Source of the DNA: Deltaproteobacteria bacterium
GTDB lineage: Bacteria > Myxococcota_A > UBA796 > UBA2385
NCBI GenBank assembly: GCA_947462115.1
Contig: CANHON010000249.1
Location: forward strand, 1 to 6,931
DNA length: 6,931 bases
Reading direction: 5' to 3'
Positions 6,889 through 6,931 of this stretch are shown piece by piece (within the stretch, counting starts at the first letter, position 1; each line of letters begins with the position of its first letter). Under the pieces are notes generated by a model, which did no database searches, was not told the DNA's origin, and was given only the letters and a program-made list of their open reading frames with translations. The translations under genes and the position numbers were made by a program.

Positions 6889-6917
6889 TTGATCCCCTGC
6901 GCCGCGGGCGGTAGGCT
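6889..6917 (+). promoter_or_regulatory. Candidate sigma70-type promoter for a gene beyond the right edge
   Basis: TTGATC at 6889-6894 matches four of six bases of the -35 consensus. TAGGCT at 6912-6917 keeps the key first, second and last bases of the -10 box, as GC-rich genomes often do. The spacer is exactly 17 bp. Transcription would start near 6924 and read rightward out of the window. No gene in the window is driven by it, so this rests on the motif alone. Confidence 0.45.
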
Positions 6918-6931
6918 CGGCCCAGCCGGGG

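Larger units (their letters stand above)
6615..6931. other. Non-coding 3' flank of the lipoprotein gene
   Basis: This 317-bp stretch follows the TGA at 6612-6614. Open frames exist on both strands but translate to Arg/Pro/Ala/Gly-rich text typical of random GC-rich DNA, and one overlaps the lipoprotein gene. I find no hairpin followed by a U-tract, so no intrinsic terminator for the lipoprotein gene is evident. The middle part (about 6690-6800) is extremely GC-rich and rich in short palindromes, including CGGCGGCGCCGCCG at 6770-6783. The tandem repeat and the promoter candidate are listed separately. Confidence 0.65.

Noticed and set aside
6663..6914. Plus-strand open frame of 83 codons in the right flank
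   Set aside because: The Arg/Pro/Ala-rich low-complexity translation lacks a ribosome binding site and runs through the tandem repeat and the promoter candidate.

Overview
The window is very GC-rich DNA, about three quarters G+C by eye, and almost all of it codes for two large secreted-type proteins read left to right. The composition, the long Asp-rich repeat proteins, the MopE-type 'putative metal-binding' repeats and the FG-GAP propellers suggest a Myxococcota-like bacterium (former Deltaproteobacteria) or a similar high-GC lineage. No rRNA or housekeeping marker is present, so this placement is an inference from style.

Region by region: (1) Bases 1-1383 are the 3' part of a gene that starts upstream of the window. 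It encodes seven FG-GAP units, enough for a complete integrin-type seven-bladed beta-propeller. (2) Bases 1384-1601 are a 218-bp spacer. It holds a strong hairpin at 1463-1503, probably the terminator of the first gene, and a good Shine-Dalgarno sequence at 1593-1600. (3) Bases 1602-6614 encode a 1670-residue probable lipoprotein: a signal peptide with a lipobox-like Cys18, sixteen Cys/Asp-rich MopE-type repeats (residues about 37-1187), then a C-terminal seven-unit FG-GAP propeller (about 1199-1670). (4) Bases 6615-6931 are non-coding as far as I can see. They contain a 14-bp tandem repeat, a small palindrome and, at the right edge, a plausible sigma70-type promoter for a gene beyond the window.

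The two genes are tandem paralogues. Their propellers align unit by unit, share an idiosyncratic unit 6 motif and a single pair of cysteines in units 3 and 4, and end with the same residues and a 23-nt identical stretch that runs over the stop codon. The best-supported role is a pair of cell-surface or secreted, calcium-stabilised, disulfide-stapled repeat proteins that may act in adhesion or binding. No enzyme, transporter, toxin, nuclease or defence module can be recognised, and I see no evidence for a multi-gene system beyond this pair. The most notable points are the change of repeat type along the 16-repeat array, the mosaic homogenisation of its central 192-bp repeats, the near absence of lysine, the conserved propeller cysteine pair, and a CX3C-X10-CX3C insert in repeat 6.
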